A stretch of DNA of 64,000 nucleotides. Origin: Metellina segmentata. Its lineage: Eukaryota; Arthropoda; Arachnida; Araneae; Tetragnathidae. Positions 42,241-54,341 of the stretch are shown here, in pieces. The position numbers and the translations under genes are program-made. Every line of letters starts with the position of its first letter. The stretch's first letter is position 1. The notes below the pieces were generated by a model, which was not told the origin of the DNA, made no database searches, and was given only the letters and a program-made list of their open reading frames with translations. The stretch lies in NCBI GenBank assembly GCA_947359465.1, contig OX375873.1, positions 139,063,916-139,127,915 of the forward strand. The letters are read 5' to 3'.

Positions 42241-42824
42241 CGATTCTAGGTGGACAAAATTCAATTTTCTTAGTGTCACAGATTATCAAAAATACATCAT
42301 ATTTCAATAGTAGTATGTCCCCTTAGTAAAACCACGGTTTTATTTTTCTAAAGAATTCCACCCAACAGGAAGTTCAGGATTCCAAAGTCGAACTTCCTGC
42401 GTTGGCTACAAAAGCAATCTGGCGAATGTGTATTTGTACTTCGAGGAAAACTGGAAAATATAGGTCCTATATATTCTTTAGCGCTATTTGGGGGATACTA
42501 TCATTAACTTCTGTTTATTGAAGTATGTTTACGTGCTTTTAGTTTCTAGGGTACTATTTCAGTAACTTACATGATTCTCTTGAATTCCAATTAGCGTCTT
42601 ATGCAACTGATGATTGCAAATTTCAACTAGACTTTTAACACATTATACCACTAAAACATTACGTATGTGTTATAGCCTGACTCCTTTGACGTGCGCAGAA
42701 TAAAACAATACTTGTGGAGTTTGAGGAACTCATACATAGTCCTAAAATTTCAGAATGAGTATGTAAATTTTTCGTCTGTCCAATTTTGACGTTTGGATGA
42801 TAAATTCGTAAACAAAAATCGATG

Positions 42825-43400
42825 CTATTTTAACTTATATTTCTCAAGAAATTGATGAATATTTGTTACCAGATACTGTTTTGAATGTTTTAAATAGTGT
42901 TAAAGCAAAAATTCTCGAATTACCCAACAAAGAATTGAGCAAAAGAGGAGAAAAGTTAACGGGTACAGATAACCTATTTCTCAGAAATAATTCATCTTGA
43001 CTTCAAGGAAATCTTACCTTTTCTCACACTGTGATTCAAGATCTATCAAGTAATTCACAAGGAAATTTGAAAAATAGGCCTAGAAATCCCCAAAAAGATT
43101 TGTAAGCCTGTAGTTTCAAGGTATAGAAAACGAAACTCGTAACCTTGTAGATACAACTTGTCAAAAAGAGTTTTCAATGTTCATTGAAATAAACTACGAA
43201 AGTCAAGTGTACGATATTCTACTTCAAATCGTCAGAGCTCTTTGCTGCTTTTCTGGAAGAGGTACAATTATGAAAAAGATCCGTGCCTTAATAAAACATC
43301 AGTAAAATTATCTGAAAATCATGTGCTTGGGCTAACAGTTGACACTAATCTTTCTATGCACCAATAGAAAATTACATACACAATGTAAATAACATGAACT
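42825..43400 (+). pseudogene. Coding-like remnant, possibly LINE
   Basis: One frame from ~42828 to 43110 reads protein-like text (YISQEIDEYLLPDTVLNVL, ELPNKELSKRGEKL) with a single internal stop. Further on, SVKLSENHVLGLTVDTNLSM resembles the LGVTVD.NLS block found after the palm in non-LTR reverse transcriptases. No YADD or endonuclease motif is visible, so both parts stay tentative and may be unrelated. Confidence 0.3.
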
Positions 43401-44040
43401 CTAATTTGTATACTCCGAATAACAAAAATGAGCTAAACGGTTGCTAGTCTTCTGGGATCATTATCACGGTAACTTTAGCTGTACCACGACTCACAGCTCT
43501 GTTATACTGTTACGTACAATTCATAAACAATCATTCAGACTGATTTTATCGAAAGATAATATCAGAAATACAATTATAATAAGATTGTAATGGCGCTGAA
43601 CAGAAAAAAGATTTTCCGGCAATTTTTTTCAGAAAAATACTAATATGAGCAAAGTGTGTACGGTATTCATTTGGTACCTTTGCTTGTACTAATAAGAGTA
43701 AAAATATTATTCGTCAAAATCTCCTGTTCCTTCCTCAACTAGACCTTGTCGTTCCCTCAAATTTCTTTCTGTCAAGTAATTAGTAGATTTAACAACTAGG
43801 GAAGTTAATACTGTACAAGGTACTTTAAAGCTGACTTAGTTGTTTTGCTAAATGTGACTAATTATAAAACAGGGAATACTAACGATAGAAACACCGCTCG
43901 TAGATGCTTTTAGAAATGCTGAGAAGTCTACTGAAATAACTGATATTAATGTAAACAAGCTGTACCAAGTCATATTAAAATGTTTATATTCCTGTTTCCA
44001 GTTACACTGATAAGTTTTCTGAGCACGAAGCAAGTGCAAG

Positions 44041-45026
44041 ATATTGTGACGAAGTCTGTGGCGAGGGAAGAAAAAATAAGCATTTGGCGGAGAAACTGCC
44101 AAGAGGTCAAGCCAGACGCCGAAAGGTCACGCCGCGTATGAATTCAGACCGCGAGAGTTAACGAGCGGGCGTTGGTACGAGGGATTGAATTTCGGCCGAG
44201 TTGGAACGACGGTCTTTGTCGCGAGGCCGGCCAGAGAGGGGGGGGGGAATTAATTTCCGCTGCTTTAACATCATCACAAGAACCCGCGGATGCTTTTTGT
44301 TCGGGCCGCCGTCCGCTAATAAAGCTACCAGCGAAAGAGAAAAAAACCAACCTATTATAGACAGTCGATTTTGAACAGCCAACAGCGAGCCGACAAGTGT
44401 GTCGACTGAAAAAGAGAGGGCCAACAACCCCCTGGAATTTTAGGGAGTCGAAAGCGTTTGGGGTTGGAAGAAGGGAGAAGAGACCGAGGGATCAAACTGA
44501 TCCGGCTGAAGTTAAAACCGTTCTCGGTTTTTTGGTCCGATACCCCTTCTCTGGAGACGCGCCGAGTCGCGACAGCTGTTCGTGGACTCAGAACGGATTG
44601 CCCAAACTGGGATTCCGTCTATGAGACGCTAAAATAAAGCTCAAGCCTGAGCTGCTACTGTGCTGCATTGCACACTACCTATCGAACTGATTGCCCAAAC
44701 TGGGATTTTGTCTATTAGACGGGAGAAAAGCTCGACCCAGAGCTGCCGTTTGCTGACTTCGTACACGCGTGCGAGAACTTTTGAAGAAGCTCACCCGAGC
44801 TAGAAAACATTTACTCACCCGAGTAAGGTCTGGAGAAGGGCTCACCCGAGTCGGATAATCTAAATCGGAGTTCTGCGGAAAAGGACAATTTACAGTCTAT
44901 AAAACGCCACCTACCAAATTCCTTCAAGGTTATTCCTTGAATTGTCAATAAAAACACATTATTCAAGACCACTGCGAACATTCTTACGTAGTGAATGACG
45001 CTTCCATCCCTAAGACGTCACAATAT
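44041..45026 (+). mobile_element. Solo LTR copy 2 (Gypsy type), plus orientation
   Basis: The 978-bp LTR (44045-45022) is flanked by ATAT at 44041-44044 and 45023-45026. It starts TGTGACGAAG and ends GACGTCACA. It is longer than copy 1 mainly through an internal ~92-bp duplication of ATTGCCCAAACTGGGATT (near 44598 and 44690). Three CTCACCCGAG elements (44790, 44814, 44841) precede a TATA box and polyadenylation signal. Confidence 0.92.
44897..44903 (+). promoter_or_regulatory. LTR TATA box
   Basis: CTATAAAA about 50 bases downstream of the third CTCACCCGAG and 45 bases upstream of the AATAAA at 44946-44951, the usual U3-R layout of an LTR promoter. Confidence 0.6.
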
Positions 45027-45929
45027 ATATACCTCTGAAAGTATCCTTGGTACACCCAGTTCCCGTAAACTATACATGAAATAATGGTTGATGGAAATAC
45101 TATTTCACTTCTTGTATTCTTAAAATTGGTAATTGGTCCTCTTCTTAAAAGCGCAAGAGACAAGAAATAAACACAATAGGTGATAAGGTAAATATTTTCT
45201 ATAAAAATGTCAATAACTGATACGAATAAATTTAATGAATAGATTAGTCATTACATCAGATTCACAATATATAATTATAAGTTTACGAGCAAGATCAATG
45301 TTTCTTGTTCAATAATCAACTAAACGCAGTAAATGTTTAAAAAAATTATGATTTTTTTTTCAAGATATCAGTAGACTATCTAGGTAGTTAAGATTTCAAG
45401 TATATAATTTTGTAATATTTTTTTAAAATTTTCCCCCTAAGATTTACTATATTACATATATGTTTATTTTTAAATGGAACTGTTATGGATATATCTAACT
45501 ATTATTCAGGTGCATATTAATATAAAATTGCAAAATATACGGTTAATACTTCTGTGCTGCGATAGCAAAATGTAATAAGTCACTTTTCCCAAAAAATTGA
45601 GAAAGTCCCATCCTGGAGTCTGGTTTGTTAATATTTAGAAGGTGGCAAAATGTCTTAAGCCTTCTTCTTTCAGTTTATAAGAAAACAAAGGTGAAAAACT
45701 GTAATAAATCAAAAACCACAGAACCACATGTTGAATCTTGAATCTTAAAATTGCTATCGCGAAAAATTTAAAAATTATTTATAACATTTTGCCATTTGAG
45801 CACAGATTTAATATGTAAAAAACACAAGACAAATTTCTTTAAATTTAGCATATTTATGCATCCAAATAGTAACTGAAACGTTAAATATATACCAAATCAG
45901 TATTTGATTACTAACTGTCTCTTATGTTG
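45027..45929. other. AT-rich DNA, no feature recognised
   Basis: Nothing beyond homopolymer runs and A/T-rich text. Confidence 0.4.
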
Positions 45930-46300
45930 TCGTGCGGGTCATATATGGCCCAATTGGGGGTGCCATTGCCCCGGAGGGTTGGACTTCTTCATGCATGACA
46001 CATCCGTTTTACAGGAAGGTCCCTTTCACACATCCATTCACTCACACATATCGTAATTTAGATCCCAATCAAAGGCCGATAACCCCCTGATCAGGTACCC
46101 CCAGAGGTATTGATTTGGTATGGGATAATGGGGGACTTTGTAACCACGACCTATTTAACTTGCCCCAGTCACCATTAGCGAACACGACGGTCTTTAGCCA
46201 GGTCCAAGCGCCGATCTCGCAACCATCAGAATTGCAGGCTCCGCTGAGGACAGAACCCACAACCCTTCCGATGCGAGCCCGACGCTCTACTGACTAAACT
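45930..46300 (-). mobile_element. SINE-C candidate, tRNA-headed, minus orientation
   Basis: The right end in reverse complement reads TTAGTCAGTAGAGCGTCGGG as A box and GGTTGTGGGTTC as B box. The body CCTAACCC-type text is absent; instead CAATTGGGGGTGCCATTGCC and CCCGGAGGGTTGGAC lie at the left. Its body differs from families A and B. Only one copy is in the window, so the family status is inferred from the head. Confidence 0.55.
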
Positions 46301-46309
46301 CTTGTATAA

Positions 46310-49300
46310 CCACCCAAAACCAGTGTATTTTTAACGCAATAATTTTGCCACCTAGATTGCGAAAATGACACTGTGCGACCTCTTTGGTGCACACTGCTAT
46401 TGGAGGGGCCATGTTCACACTGAAGCTGAAGCAATAAAAATGAAGCCATCCAGATCAAGAGTCTGCAATATAACTTCAGTAGTATCAACTCTAAGCACGC
46501 ATGCGCAGAAGGTAGTGTGACAAGCCTAAAATGCGTCATAGCAAAAGTGCCGATAACTTTAATTTCACATTCGTATTTATCATCAAAGGTAATCTAATAA
46601 GTGCAAAGAATCTTCACAAATCGTTCCGTGTCTTTTTCACTCTATCTTCAACGATTGCAAAGATAGAAACTTGAATTAGAGGAATAAAAAAACATAATTT
46701 AATGCTTGCGAAAAGCTGACCTCGAAAACAAGATTTAGAAATCGCCTCATGTTAACGGGGCCCAAACGAACAATCATTTTGAAAAACATTCCTAAACAGA
46801 GAACACGTGTGTCAGAAATGTGAAACAAATCGGGAACACTCTGGCATTTGGAAAATGTAACGGTCGTCATAGCAACGTGACGCCGCACCGAATGCAATTC
46901 CATCCTTTTGAAGGATTAGCTGCTAGTGGCACCTAAAACATTCCATTTCGAGAATAACCCAAAGAGGAGCAATTACACACTTAATTAGATCAAGTTCCCC
47001 GATTCTCCGATAGGAGCGGAATGGACCAATCATGATCGTGGAAAGACACGTGATTTCGGACACAGTTCCGATTTAAAAGCAGCGCTGACTGACACGCGAT
47101 CATAAAATAAATTTAGCACGTAATGCATAAACCATAAGGAGTAATATCCCATAGCTTCGAGTTCATGGCATATAATACTTATGGTTTCTGCAGTATTAAC
47201 TAATCAAGACAACCATTTTCTCACAATTTATTCCAAAACGCTCACGAGCGCGATGAGTTAATTTATATTTCAGTTTAGTATTACGTCACTTAGAATTACG
47301 ATTGTTATGCGAGAGGTGTTTCCCGTGTAAACAAACACGAAGGCCAAACGAAGTTTTGACTTCTGCCTAAATGCTCTTGCACTTTAGACATCGGGGATAC
47401 CTTAAAACGCAGAGTCTGTCGCTATCTTGAAGTTTGACCTAATTGGTGTTGACAAATCAACTATCCTAAACCAATTCAGAATTTATTATTTTGAATTTTT
47501 GTGGCGAAATTCTGAAACTGGAGTCGCATTCGGTATACGTACGGAAAACACGTACAGACGCAGAAAAGCTCTACTCACCCCTACACATTTAGCTTAAAAT
47601 AAAATTCCTCCCGTACGGGCCTTTTTTCAATCATCAAACTTGAAAGTGCTTTCTTAAACCATAAGGACTTTTCTGTATGTTCCCTCCCCGTCTGTATTTA
47701 TAAGGACGATCACTAAAGTTGAAAGCATGTAGTTTTTAAGTCATAAGTAAATGTATCATGATTTGTTGCGTTTTATGTTGCATAAGGATGATTACTAGAT
47801 ACATTTAGCATGTCGTGGAAACACAGATCAAGCCTTTGTTAAATTTCAAAACTTAAAAACATGTCTAGTAAAATTGAAAAATTTTCACCTGTTTCAGTTT
47901 TTATTAGTCATACCGTGAATTTTTATGTCTGACTATTATCACGTAGTTTATAAGGCAAAACAGGTCTTCAGTGGATTCTAAAACATTCTACTTGTGTTAA
48001 CGCTCGATAAATTTAGAACACATTTTTTACATGAAAGGGTATGTATACGTATACTTTAAAATTGAATATTAATTTAAAATTGAAGCTTGTATCTAGTCAC
48101 ATATTGATTGAACAAATTTATTTGAGCTAAAAAGGCCATCTTTACAACGTGGACAAAACTAAACGATTCTGAATAAATTTCTTTGGTGTAGATACGCAAG
48201 GTTCGATGTGTGTCTATCCTGGACATAATATTTATTCAAAGGGGATGAATCAGGAAATCCTAAAGGTCAAATAAATTTCACATAATGAACAGGAAGTCTG
48301 AAAAAGATCTTGAGTTCCAAACTAACAAGCACATCAAAATTATCCTTCATAAAAATCAGTACAGAATTTAAAGTTTTAACAAACATTTTACAAGTAAGTT
48401 TACCGTTAAAAACTAATTTAAATCTATAAATCATGATCCGATATTGAAAATAAATAAAATAAACTCCATTTAAATTTTGACATAAAAAATTTAATTATTA
48501 AAAATTATAACATTCAAATTATGACATTTTCGTCAGAAGATATTTCAAAATAGTTTTTTCTTGAAATGAATTCACATAAAATAAAAAAAATGTAAAACAA
48601 TCATCTCTGACACGTCTTGGGAATAATTTCTAGGATAAGCTGAAAGTTAATTACTTTTTTTTCTTGATTTAAGAAGTTCTATTGTTCTAATTTTCATAAA
48701 AAGAAGAAATAACAGAAGTGGCTTGTTCGAGTTAATTAAGAACGTCATATTTGAGTTAAGAACATGTCGCTGAGATTTTAAAAACTTTTTTATGGGCAAA
48801 AATTTAATTCCGCCGTTGCCGGTAAATTGTTTCGTGTCTTTCAATGCAAAAAAAAAAATCCACATATTGAAGGAATTATCAACAAAAATGTTACATTCTC
48901 AAATACATATAATGCCTTTCATTAATATTCTTATTTCGAAATTCGAAAACAGACATTTTAGAAACAAATGGATAGTTACTTTAATAATGATCAATAGTTA
49001 CAAACAATATGCTCTTTGCATTTTTGTCTTGCTAAGAAATGAATTTTTTTTAATAAAAAACTATATGGAAATCATATTTCGACGTTCACTCGCTTTTCAC
49101 AACACGAGTTTTTAGAAGCTGGTACAGTATTCAAATTTATTCATTTATATTCATGTTGTAGAATCACATTTCCTTAGCGAGCGCATGAGAGAAACATGTG
49201 CGACGAAAATTCGGGAATATACCATTCTAATTATTTTCTAACATTCTTAAAGCACAGGAGTTTCTGGATAGATAACAATTCCAACCTTTTTCATAAATAT

Positions 49301-49384
49301 TCTAGTAATACATTCTTTAAATATTATTTATTGCATGTAGATTATTTCATGCACGTTTCTTAGGAATTTAAGAAATATTCATAC
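46310..49384. other. Non-coding DNA with module-P-like debris
   Basis: CACTCTATCTTCAACGATTG and TTGAATTAGAGGAATAAAAA (46630-46690) resemble the end of module P at 62520-62600. The rest to 49384 is AT-rich with no gene recognised. Confidence 0.45.
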
Positions 49385-49702
49385 TGTCTCAACCTTTGGA
49401 GACTTCTCAGTGTTGATCCTTTGCCGTCGCTAGTGATCTGATGTTTTGTCTTCGGCATGGGTGTCAGTGACGTCATAAGTACTCAGAGCGCGTGGAGATA
49501 ATCACGAACTGAAACTTTAAGCAGACGCTCGTGTGATCTCTTCAAGTGCGGAACTCTAAAATTTTTAGGATTTTCCACATCTATTTTATCTAACTTGTCG
49601 GGAGCCCTATGTAAGTTCATTTCATTAAATTATATTTGTTAAATTAATTGTTCTTCATTCTCTCCTGAAATTAACTTTAAGAAACAATTCCAAGTATAAG
49701 CA
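49385..49702 (+). repeat. BEL/Pao element 1, 5' LTR
   Basis: Matches 54024-54341 over 318 bases with five differences that I can count by eye, three of them clustered at the end. It starts TGTCTCAACC. The LTR may extend to 49749, just before the primer-binding-like site, in which case the 3' copy is truncated. Confidence 0.93.
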
Positions 49703-49749
49703 GAAAGAAAAACTGGTAGTTTTTAACTTGAATGATCTGCTATATTAAA

Positions 49750-49765
49750 TGGCGTCCGCGACAGG
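49750..49765 (+). promoter_or_regulatory. BEL/Pao 1 primer-binding-site candidate
   Basis: TGGCGTCCGCGACAGG resembles tRNA-primed minus-strand start sites of LTR elements, which directly follow the 5' LTR. Here 47 bases separate it from the last base matched by the 3' LTR, an unresolved discrepancy. Confidence 0.5.
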
Positions 49766-49826
49766 TTTTGGAATTTGTTATTGATAATTTGTGATTGATT
49801 TGTGATAGTTTATTTACTTCTATCTT

Positions 49827-50905
49827 ATGATGAAGAGTTTGAAGAAATTGCGTACTCCTCTTAGAAGTGGTTTCACTAGAATCGCTAATGCGTTATATGA
49901 ACGTTTAGAAGAGGAGGAACTTGATATTGATGAAATAGAAATTTTAATGGCTCAGTTAGATGAAAAATGGTTAGAACTTGAATTGTAAGAAAAAGAAATA
50001 ATTGATTTGTTATCAGTTCAAGTTGAGTTTTCTCAAGAAAGTTTTAATCAGGCTTACGAAGGTTTTGAAGAGTATAAGAAAATAAATTTAAGAAAAGTAT
50101 TAAGGACGATGTTAAAAGGATGTATGACGATACTAAAAGCGTACTTAGTGAAACAGTATCGAAGCGAAAGTTTCAACTTCCTAAAATTGAACTTAAAAAA
50201 TTCAATGGTGATGTTAAGGAATGGCTCGGTTTCTGGGGTCAGTTTAGGAAAATTCACGAAGACTTGGAAATTGCACCAGAGGATAAATTACAATATTTGT
50301 CACAATCCACTGTAGAGAGATCACGTAAAAGAGATATTGTAGATTCCTTTCCCGCATCTGCTGAGAATTATGAACAAGCCGTTGAGTGTCTAAAAGCTAG
50401 ATTCGGAAGAGAAGATTTACTCATAGAAGTGTATGTGAGAGAATTGTTAAACTTAATTTTGAACAATTCTTTGCATCAAGCTAAAGTTACACGTCTCGCC
50501 AAATTGTATGATAAAATTGAAGCACACCTCCGTGCCATTGAAACATTAGGTGTAACTTCAGATAAGTATGCTTCTATGCTGTATCCCCTAGTTGAAAGCT
50601 GTTTACCAGAAGACATGATTCTTCAAGTATGGGAAAGAAGTATTAGTTTAACAAATGAAACTAGGAAAATGACAAATAAACTGACCGCTTTTATGAGTTT
50701 CCTTAAATCAGAAGTTGAGGGCGAAGAAAGAATTTCAATGGCAAAAGAAGGGTTTGGTTTAGATGCAAAACGTAAAGGGAAATATTCATATTCGGCATCT
50801 AATAACGATCAACAATTTCCAACCACAATGGGACGTTTTGATAATGCTGAGACTAGTCGTAAACAAGCACTGTGCTCATTTTGTGAGAGAACGCATGATT
50901 CATAA
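49827..50905 (+). pseudogene. BEL/Pao 1 gag
   Basis: Starts with a Met pair and MKSLKKLRTPLRSGFTRIAN (49827 on), then an acidic coiled-coil-like stretch to a TAA at 49986-49988. The frame then continues and shifts near 50100. The capsid-type region begins LPKIELKKFNGDVKEWLGFW, the diagnostic BEL gag motif, and stays open to a TGA at 50903-50905 just inside the first zinc-knuckle cysteines (LCSFCERTHDS). Gag forms the particle that packages element RNA. Two stops and one shift prevent expression. Confidence 0.88.
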
Positions 50906-51640
50906 GCTTGCAGAATCGCGTTAAAAATGAGTTTGGATGATAAAAGAAAAGTCTTTGCAAAAAAGGGTTGTTGTTTTATATGCCTAAAAATCGGTCATAG
51001 AGCTCGAGATTGCAGATGCAAGATTAATTGTTAAAAGTGTAAGAGCAGACATTATGCTATTATGTGTAATGAAGATAAATTTAAAGATCATAAATCGAAA
51101 ACGAACACAGGTGAAACTAATAGTCAAAATGTAATCAATGATGCAGCTTTAAGCAATTGTGCTTGTTGTAGAGTTCTTTTACAAACATTGTGTGTACGTG
51201 TACGAGGTGCTACAAATGAGGGGAAAATAGTTCGTGCACTTGTCGACTCTGGAAGTCAACGATCTTATTTGAGTAAACGTGTAGCGAAAGAAATGTAATA
51301 TAACTTTATTAAAGAAGAAAGTGTTGTTCATAATTTATTTGGGGGCAGAGAACATCCCGAGAAACATTTTCGATACAGAGTATTCATTAGCAGTTTGAAA
51401 GGTGATTATAATTGTAACTTTGAGGTCCTTGACCAGCAAACAATTTGCTGAGATATACCCATTCCAATACTAAAACCATGTGCAGAGGAACTTGATTACC
51501 ATAACATTACTGTAACTGATCAATTAATCTCTGAACAAGAAGAATCACTAGAAATTGATCTATTAATCGGGACTGATGTTGCGGGTAAACTCTTCAATGG
51601 AAAGATTATTCATCTGCCGTGTGGACATGTTGCTGTGGGA
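50906..51640 (+). pseudogene. BEL/Pao 1 zinc knuckles and protease
   Basis: Same frame as gag. CCFICLKIGHRARDCRC gives a CCHC knuckle. A stop at 51032-51034 precedes a further Cys pair. The protease active site is RALVDSGSQRSYLSKRVAK (Asp-Ser-Gly), with further stops at 51296-51298 and 51449-51451 and LIGTDVAGKL as the second protease landmark. Catalytic residues are intact; the stops are not. Confidence 0.85.
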
Positions 51641-53290
51641 ACAAATTTAGGTTGGACCTTGATGGGAAAGATGCCGTATGAAACTTCTGATGACAATTCT
51701 ACGATGGCAGTTACAAATATGTTTGTTAAGGATGTAACTGTCACCGAACTCTGGAATCTTGAAACAACTGGAATAATTGATCCGGCCACGCAAAAAGCCA
51801 GAGAAGAAAGAGATTTACAAACAAAGTTGAAATTTCAAAATTCCATTTCACTTAACAGTGAAGGACGCTATGAAGTTGTTTTGCCCTGGTCTGAAGATCA
51901 TCTACCACTGCCCAATAACAAGGATTTAGCTCTGAAGTTTTTGGAATCTTCAACACAGAAACTTCGAGCACAAAATCTGTTCATATCATGTGAGGAGGTT
52001 TTCAACAGTTGGCTCGATCTAGGTATAATCGAAGAAGTCAAACAGAGTGAGATCATTGAGGATGGACACTATTTGCCACACCGACCGGTTATAAAGGAAA
52101 ATAGCTCTACACCAATAAGACCGGTATTCGACGCTTCTGTGAGAGTGAAGCATTCTCCGTCTCTAAATCAGTTCTTAGAATGTGGTCCGAATTTAATAGA
52201 GTTAATACCTTCCATTCTTCTCAGATTTCGGGAGGGTAAATTTGCAGCCATAGCAGACATCGAAAAGGCATTTTTACAAATTAGTGTAAAACCCGATGAT
52301 CGTGATTTTATTAGATTCTTTTGGTGGAAAAATGTGAATAAAAAGGAACTAAAAATATTTCGTCATACTAGAATAGTATTTGGTGTGAAAAGTAGACCTT
52401 TTCTTTTAGCAGCTGTAATATAATTTCATTTGCAGAAATATATGAAAAATTCTCATTACGATAAAAATATGTTGCATAAACTTATTCACTCTTTTTATGT
52501 AGATAATCTTGTTACCAGTTTTGACGATGAACATGAAATGACATTGTTTATTGGAGTATCTCAAAAAATAATGTATGAAGGGAAGTTTAATCTAAGAGGT
52601 TGGTTAAGTACTGGGGATGACTTACAAACAGTTGATGCACCAGTATTGGGCTTATTATGGGATTACCAAAAATATTTTTTAAATGTGAACCTGAATTGGT
52701 TAGAAGGCTACAAATTGATGGAAGTAACTAAGAGGACTATTTTGGCTATAGCCCACAAAGTATATGGCCCGATTGGTATTGTAAGCCCTGTTCTACTGCT
52801 TCCTAAATTATTGTTACAAAGCTTATGGAAAATGGAAATTTCTTGGGATACCGAAGTTGATGAAAATATGAAGGAAAAGTTTCTAAGTTGGTTCAGAGAT
52901 CTGAATCTCTTAAAAGAAATTTCTATACCTCGATGGATACACACTAACAGTGATAACAAACATTTGTGTAGCATTCACACCTTCTGCGATGCCAGTAATA
53001 ATGCATATGCTGCTGTAGTGTTCGTGAGAATTCAGACTACTTATGGAGTTGAAGTTCATTTATTAGCTTCTAAGTCCAGAGTAGCTCCGGTGAAATCTAT
53101 CACGATTCCACGTCTTGAGTTGATAGCTGCAACGGTGGGAGCGAGACTATGCACCTCAGTTTTAGAAGGTTTGCAATGGCAAAACGTTGAATTATGTTTT
53201 TGGACTGATTCAACCACTGTTTTGACCTGGATACCAAAGGGAAGAAATCTGGACTGTTTTTGTGTTGAACCGAGTACGAGAAATCAGGAA
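51641..53290 (+). pseudogene. BEL/Pao 1 reverse transcriptase and RNase H
   Basis: RT landmarks: TPIRPVFDASVRVKHSPSLN, IADIEKAFLQI (first Asp) and HSFYVDNLVTS, where the second acidic residue is Asn, a variant I believe occurs naturally in this clade. A stop at 52421-52423 separates fingers from palm. The A17-type linker has YGPIGIVSPVLL. RNase H has TFCDASNNAYAAVVF, PRLELIAA (Glu) and CFWTDSTTVL. A frameshift lies near 53262-53275 and the next frame takes over. The copy could not yield active enzyme. Confidence 0.92.
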
Positions 53291-53990
53291 ATTAACAAAC
53301 CCGAATGCATGGAGACATGTATCAGGAACAGACAATCCTGCTGACCTTCCATCCATAGGTTATACTGCTAAACAGCTTTTGTCAGTTACATGGTGGGAGG
53401 GACCCGCATGGTTAAATAGAAATGAAGTTGAATGGCCAACACCAAAATTGGTATATAAACAGGAAAACTTTATTCAAGAAATCCGAAAAGGTGCTGTAAC
53501 TAACACACATGTAAATCTAGAAACAGAGGAAATCTTTCATAGAATATCTTCATATGTCAAACTTGTGAGAGTAATTGCTTGGATTTATAGATTTTTCTCT
53601 AATGTAAAATTGAAAACATCGCGTTACCTTGGGGATCTAACTTTAAAAGAAACAAATCACGCAGAAATAGTTTTGTTAAAAAGTATCCAACGCGAAGCAT
53701 TTCCTGGAAGAGATGGAATCGTCCGAGTTGTGAAACTAAAAACCAAATCCGGAACTATCATACGTCCTGTTCAACGTCTTTATTCCTTGGAATTATCAGA
53801 TGAGACATCAGGTCCTTTCTTCAGGAGTAAAGTTCCGAGAAATACACAGCATCCAGATGCCACCGATATTGATGGTAAAGTTGTTCCTGTCAAAGAACAT
53901 CAGGAGTCACCCAAAGCGACTGTCACTCGGAGCGGGAGAACAGTGAAACCTGTCCAAAGACTCGGCTTGAGAGGAACGACAAATGGTTGA
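53262..53990 (+). pseudogene. BEL/Pao 1 post-RNase H region with integrase core missing
   Basis: An open frame of 242 residues. It starts with the RNase H end (NAWRHVSGTDNPADLPSIG) and TWWEGPAWL. It enters the integrase head (HAEIVLLKSIQREAF) and then reads directly into FPGRDGIVRVVKLKTKSGTI, the domain that normally follows the integrase core. About 300 residues, including the catalytic D-D-E, are missing, yet the frame is unbroken at ~53703. The end is basic (RSGRTVKPVQRLGLRG). It closes 33 bases before the 3' LTR. Confidence 0.9.
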
Positions 53991-54023
53991 GTTCTTCCAG
54001 GTTACGAACTCAAGGTGGGAGGA

Positions 54024-54341
54024 TGTCGCAACCTTTGGAGACTTCTCAGTGTTGATCCTTTGCCGTCGCTAGTGATCTGATGTTTTGTCTTCGGCATGGG
54101 TGTCAGTGACGTCATAAGTACTCAGAGCGCGTGGAGATAATCACGAATTGAAACTTTAAGCAGACGCTCGTGTGATCTCTTCAAGTGCGGAACTCTAAAA
54201 TTTTTAGGATTTTCCACATCTATTTTATCTAACTTGTCGGGAGCCCTATGTAAGTTCATTTCATTAAATTATATTTGTTAAATTAATTGTTCTTCATTCT
54301 CTCCTGAAATTAACTTTAAGAAAGAATTATAAGTATAAGCA
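54024..54341 (+). repeat. BEL/Pao element 1, 3' LTR
   Basis: Direct copy of 49385-49702; similarity stops at AAGCAG (54342). It begins TGTCGCAACC immediately after a short purine-rich tract (AAGGTGGGAGGA), the probable polypurine tract for plus-strand synthesis. Confidence 0.93.

Larger units (their letters stand above)
49385..54341 (+). mobile_element. BEL/Pao LTR retrotransposon 1
   Basis: A 4.96-kb element with two near-identical direct LTRs and one long gag-pol reading interrupted by stops. Domain order is gag, zinc knuckle, protease, reverse transcriptase, RNase H, start of the integrase head, then the post-integrase tail. The integrase core is absent. No convincing target-site duplication was found at the outer edges. 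Confidence 0.93.

Noticed and set aside
46676..46903. 75-codon minus-strand gene
   Set aside because: Lies in repeat debris resembling module P; no motif.
52490..52515. Inactivating change in BEL/Pao 1 reverse transcriptase (YVDN)
   Set aside because: I believe Asn at this position is a recurrent natural variant in BEL/Pao, so I do not count it as a lesion; the stops already inactivate the copy.
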